Source: Sphingobacteriales bacterium JAD_PAG50586_3
GTDB taxonomy: Bacteria; Bacteroidota; Bacteroidia; CAMBQF01
Direction: 5' to 3'
Length of the DNA: 64,000 bases
Assembly (NCBI GenBank): GCA_023213195.1
Contig: CP096135.1
Span: 4,026,842 to 4,090,841, forward strand
Below the pieces are notes generated by a model. The model was given only the letters and a program-made list of their open reading frames with translations. It had not been told where the DNA came from and ran no database searches. Positions 63,739 to 64,000 of the stretch are shown here, piece after piece. Position numbers and translations under genes: made by a program. Numbering within the stretch: the stretch's first letter is position 1; each line of letters begins with the position of its first letter.

Positions 63739-64000
63739 ATGTCTAACATAACTTATGTAACCGAAGAAGGGTTAAAAAAATGAATGACGAGTTGCACCAC
63801 CTGAAAACAGTGGAGCGCCCTTCTATTTCGGCACAAATTGCCGAGGCCCGAGATAAAGGTGATTTATCTGAAAATGCAGAATACGACGCGGCAAAAGAAG
63901 CGCAAGGTTTGCTTGAACTAAAAATTTCTAAGCTAGAAGATATACTTGCCACTACGCGTGTGTTGGACGAAAAAAACATAGATACCTCTAAGGTTTCTAT
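63739..64000 (+). CDS. greA: Transcription elongation factor GreA (5' part, one frameshift)
   Basis: From the ATG at 63739: MSNITYVTEEGLKKMNDEL, with the coiled-coil hallmark ISAQIAEARDKGDLSENAEYDAAKEAQ, including the Asp and Glu at the loop tip. Seven As at about 63774 should be eight; otherwise the reading ends after 14 codons. GreA stimulates RNA cleavage in backtracked RNA polymerase. The C-terminal half lies beyond the window. Confidence 0.93.

Overview
The window is a stretch of a Bacteroidota chromosome. I would place it near Sphingobacteriales/Chitinophagales, judging from its gene content: type IX secretion system (T9SS) sorting domains, SprB-type repeats, a PorV/PorU-like pair, TonB-dependent receptors with carboxypeptidase-regulatory N-termini, TAnnTTTG-type promoter boxes and almost no Shine-Dalgarno signals. 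The exact genus cannot be read from the sequence. No rRNA, tRNA, CRISPR array, transposase or prophage block was seen.

Layout. 1-0.8 kb: AT-rich accessory gene coding a receiver-like domain joined to a HEPN-type nuclease motif. 0.9-3.3 kb: small secreted basic protein, lipoprotein, and an acyl-CoA dehydrogenase fused to an SCP2 sterol-carrier domain. 3.4-19.7 kb (minus): two very large T9SS-exported surface proteins, about 1,718 and 3,554 aa. 20-24 kb: all-helical unknown protein coupled to an M20 amidohydrolase, convergent with heme A synthase. 24-28.9 kb: collagen-like protein ending in an S74 intramolecular chaperone, S41 peptidase, polyprenyl synthetase. 28.85-30.7 kb (minus): cluster of six tiny, extremely hydrophilic proteins, five of them in a tight operon. 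30.9-33.6 kb: isocitrate dehydrogenase, purS, pssA. 33.7-36.8 kb: second collagen-like protein and a PPIase-like protein. 36.9-44.3 kb: PorV-like, PorU-like sortase, DUF1569, FMN reductase. 44.3-49 kb: TonB receptor, secreted partner, PPK2. 49-51.2 kb: palindrome-rich intergenic DNA around a type II toxin-antitoxin pair. 51.2-54.7 kb: fused glycosyltransferase, spermidine-synthase-like enzyme, small membrane proteins. 54.8-63.6 kb: TonB receptor, T9SS cargo and PorV-like triad. 63.7 kb to the end: greA start.

How the genes fit together. Much of the window is cell-surface export. The PorV/PorU-like pair could process cargo such as the two giant adhesins and the 1,295-aa cargo, all of which carry or appear to carry C-terminal sorting domains. 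The collagen-like and S74 proteins, beta-barrels and glycosyltransferase also serve the envelope.

Data quality. About 28 single-base frameshifts interrupt otherwise intact genes, many of them one base lost from a homopolymer, plus three in-frame stop codons. In every case the reading resumes at once in another frame and the corrected lengths are whole codons, so I treat these as single genes with probable consensus errors. Coordinates below join the pieces.
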